Origin: JBBDWZ01 sp050732575
GTDB taxonomy: Bacteria; Gemmatimonadota; Gemmatimonadetes; Longimicrobiales; RSA9
Length of the DNA stretch: 5,909 nucleotides
Assembly (NCBI GenBank): GCA_050732575.1
Contig: JBOHRF010000334.1
Location: forward strand, 1 to 5,909
Direction: 5' to 3'
Made by a program: the position numbers and the translations under genes. The notes under the pieces are model-generated. The model was not told where the DNA came from. It saw only the letters and a program-made list of their open reading frames with translations, and ran no database searches. The stretch's first letter is position 1. The number at the start of each line of letters is the position of its first letter. Shown here one piece after another: positions 5,136-5,909 of the stretch.

Positions 5136-5909
5136 CCGTTGCGCAGGGCCGCGCGGACCAGCTCGCTGGCCAACTTGGGATCAGCCTGACCTTTCGATTT
5201 CTTCATCAACTGGCCCATGAAAAAGCCGAGCAACTTCTCATCGCCACTGCGGAAGCGGTCGGCTTCGGCCGGGTTAGCCGCTACCACTTCCTGAGCCCAA
5301 CGCTCGAGCTGCGTGCTGTCGCGTACCTGGGACAGCCCTTCACGCTGCACGAGCGCGCGCGCGCTGCCACCCGACTCGGCCAGGTGCGCAAAGAGCTGAC
5401 GCGCGCTGGTATTCGAGATGACGCCCTCCGTCACCAGTCCGATCAATTCCGCCAGTGCTGCGGGCCGTAACGCGAATTGGGTGATGGTTTGACCGCGCTG
5501 CTTGAGCTGAGACAGGACATCGGTCATGATCCAATTACTAGCCGTCTTGCCATCGCGCGTGAGAGACACGACTTCCTCGAAGTAGTCGGCCAGGGCTCGT
5601 TCCGCGGTCAACACATCGGCGTCATAACGGGGCACCGCGTATTGGGCAACGAAACGCCGCGACCTGAGCCGGGGCAACTCGGGCAGTGCAGCGCGAATTC
5701 GCTCTATGCGTTCGCGCGGCAACTGCAGCGGCGGCAGGTCAGGATCGGGATAATACCGATAGTCGTGGCTCTCTTCCTTGGAACGCATGGGTCGCGCCTG
5801 CTCGCGTTGCGCGTCCCAGAGCAGCGATTCCTGTAGTACGCGCCTGCCCGCCCTCAGCACCTGCGTCTGGCGCGCAATTTCGACCTCGAGCGCCCGCTCC
5901 ACATTGGCG
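5132..5909 (-). CDS. gatB: Asp-tRNA(Asn)/Glu-tRNA(Gln) amidotransferase subunit B (partial, 5' end outside window)
   Basis: GatB is the kinase and transamidase subunit of GatCAB, which converts Glu-tRNA(Gln) and Asp-tRNA(Asn) to the amidated forms in the cytoplasm, using ammonia channelled from GatA. About 259 residues are visible, roughly the C-terminal half of a protein usually near 480-500. The visible part begins ANVERALEVEIARQ, matching the family's SFRFVxRALExEIxRQ region. The hallmark HDYRYYPDPDLPP lies at 5729-5767. The rest is the helical linker and the YqeY-like tail domain (TASNWI, LAELIGLV, GVISNTSARQLF, FFMGQLMK), ending LVRAALRNG. The GTG at 5902-5900 is an internal valine, not a start, because the frame continues to the window edge with family-like sequence. 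Its stop overlaps the phospholipase stop convergently. Confidence 0.96.
   Translation of the reverse strand, partial: ANVERALEVEIARQTQVLRAGRRVLQESLLWDAQREQARPMRSKEESHDYRYYPDPDLPPLQLPRERIERIRAALPELPRLRSRRFVAQYAVPRYDADVLTAERALADYFEEVVSLTRDGKTASNWIMTDVLSQLKQRGQTITQFALRPAALAELIGLVTEGVISNTSARQLFAHLAESGGSARALVQREGLSQVRDSTQLERWAQEVVAANPAEADRFRSGDEKLLGFFMGQLMKKSKGQADPKLASELVRAALRNG

Noticed and set aside
5152..5174. A possible terminator hairpin (GGACCAG...CTGGCC) downstream of the phospholipase stop
   Set aside because: The stem is short with a bulge, has no T-run after it and lies within gatB coding sequence.
5900..5902. GTG as the start of a short minus-strand protein
   Set aside because: The frame continues to the window edge with residues matching GatB, so the codon is an internal valine.

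Overview
The window is a dense, GC-rich bacterial chromosome segment with no mobile elements, tRNAs, rRNAs or CRISPR arrays that I can see. It reads as housekeeping sequence from a Gram-negative-type bacterium. The MurA subfamily, the gene arrangement and the promoter style make me lean towards Gemmatimonadota or a related phylum. That is an impression from sequence style, not a demonstrated placement.

Layout: a divergent intergenic region of about 190 bp (1642-1832) separates two transcription units. Leftwards (minus strand) run murA (352-1641) and, 7 bp behind it, a coiled-coil protein cut by the left window edge (1-344). Rightwards (plus strand) runs a tightly packed five-gene unit: a nitrilase-type glutamine amidase of the NAD-synthetase kind (1833-2690), a short degenerate NAD-synthetase-like protein (2680-3282), a DUF948-like membrane-anchored coiled-coil protein (3297-3833), a YtxH-like membrane-anchored protein (3823-4209), and a secreted zinc-dependent phospholipase C family protein (4212-5135). 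The convergent 3' part of gatB (5132-5909, minus strand) closes the window. Its stop codon overlaps the phospholipase stop in a single CTAG.

How the genes work together: murA makes the first committed peptidoglycan precursor and gatB serves tRNA-dependent amidation. The rightward unit mixes a glutamine amidase and a relic-like synthetase partner with three envelope-associated proteins. Three points deserve a second look. MurA carries Asp in place of the catalytic-loop Cys, a change known to cause intrinsic fosfomycin resistance. The NAD-synthetase-like protein keeps recognisable NadE landmarks but has lost its PP-loop signature and about 70 internal residues, while remaining an intact, translationally coupled ORF beside an amidase with a complete catalytic triad. 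The phospholipase-family protein keeps a nearly full zinc-ligand set but has Phe where the family normally has an N-terminal Trp.
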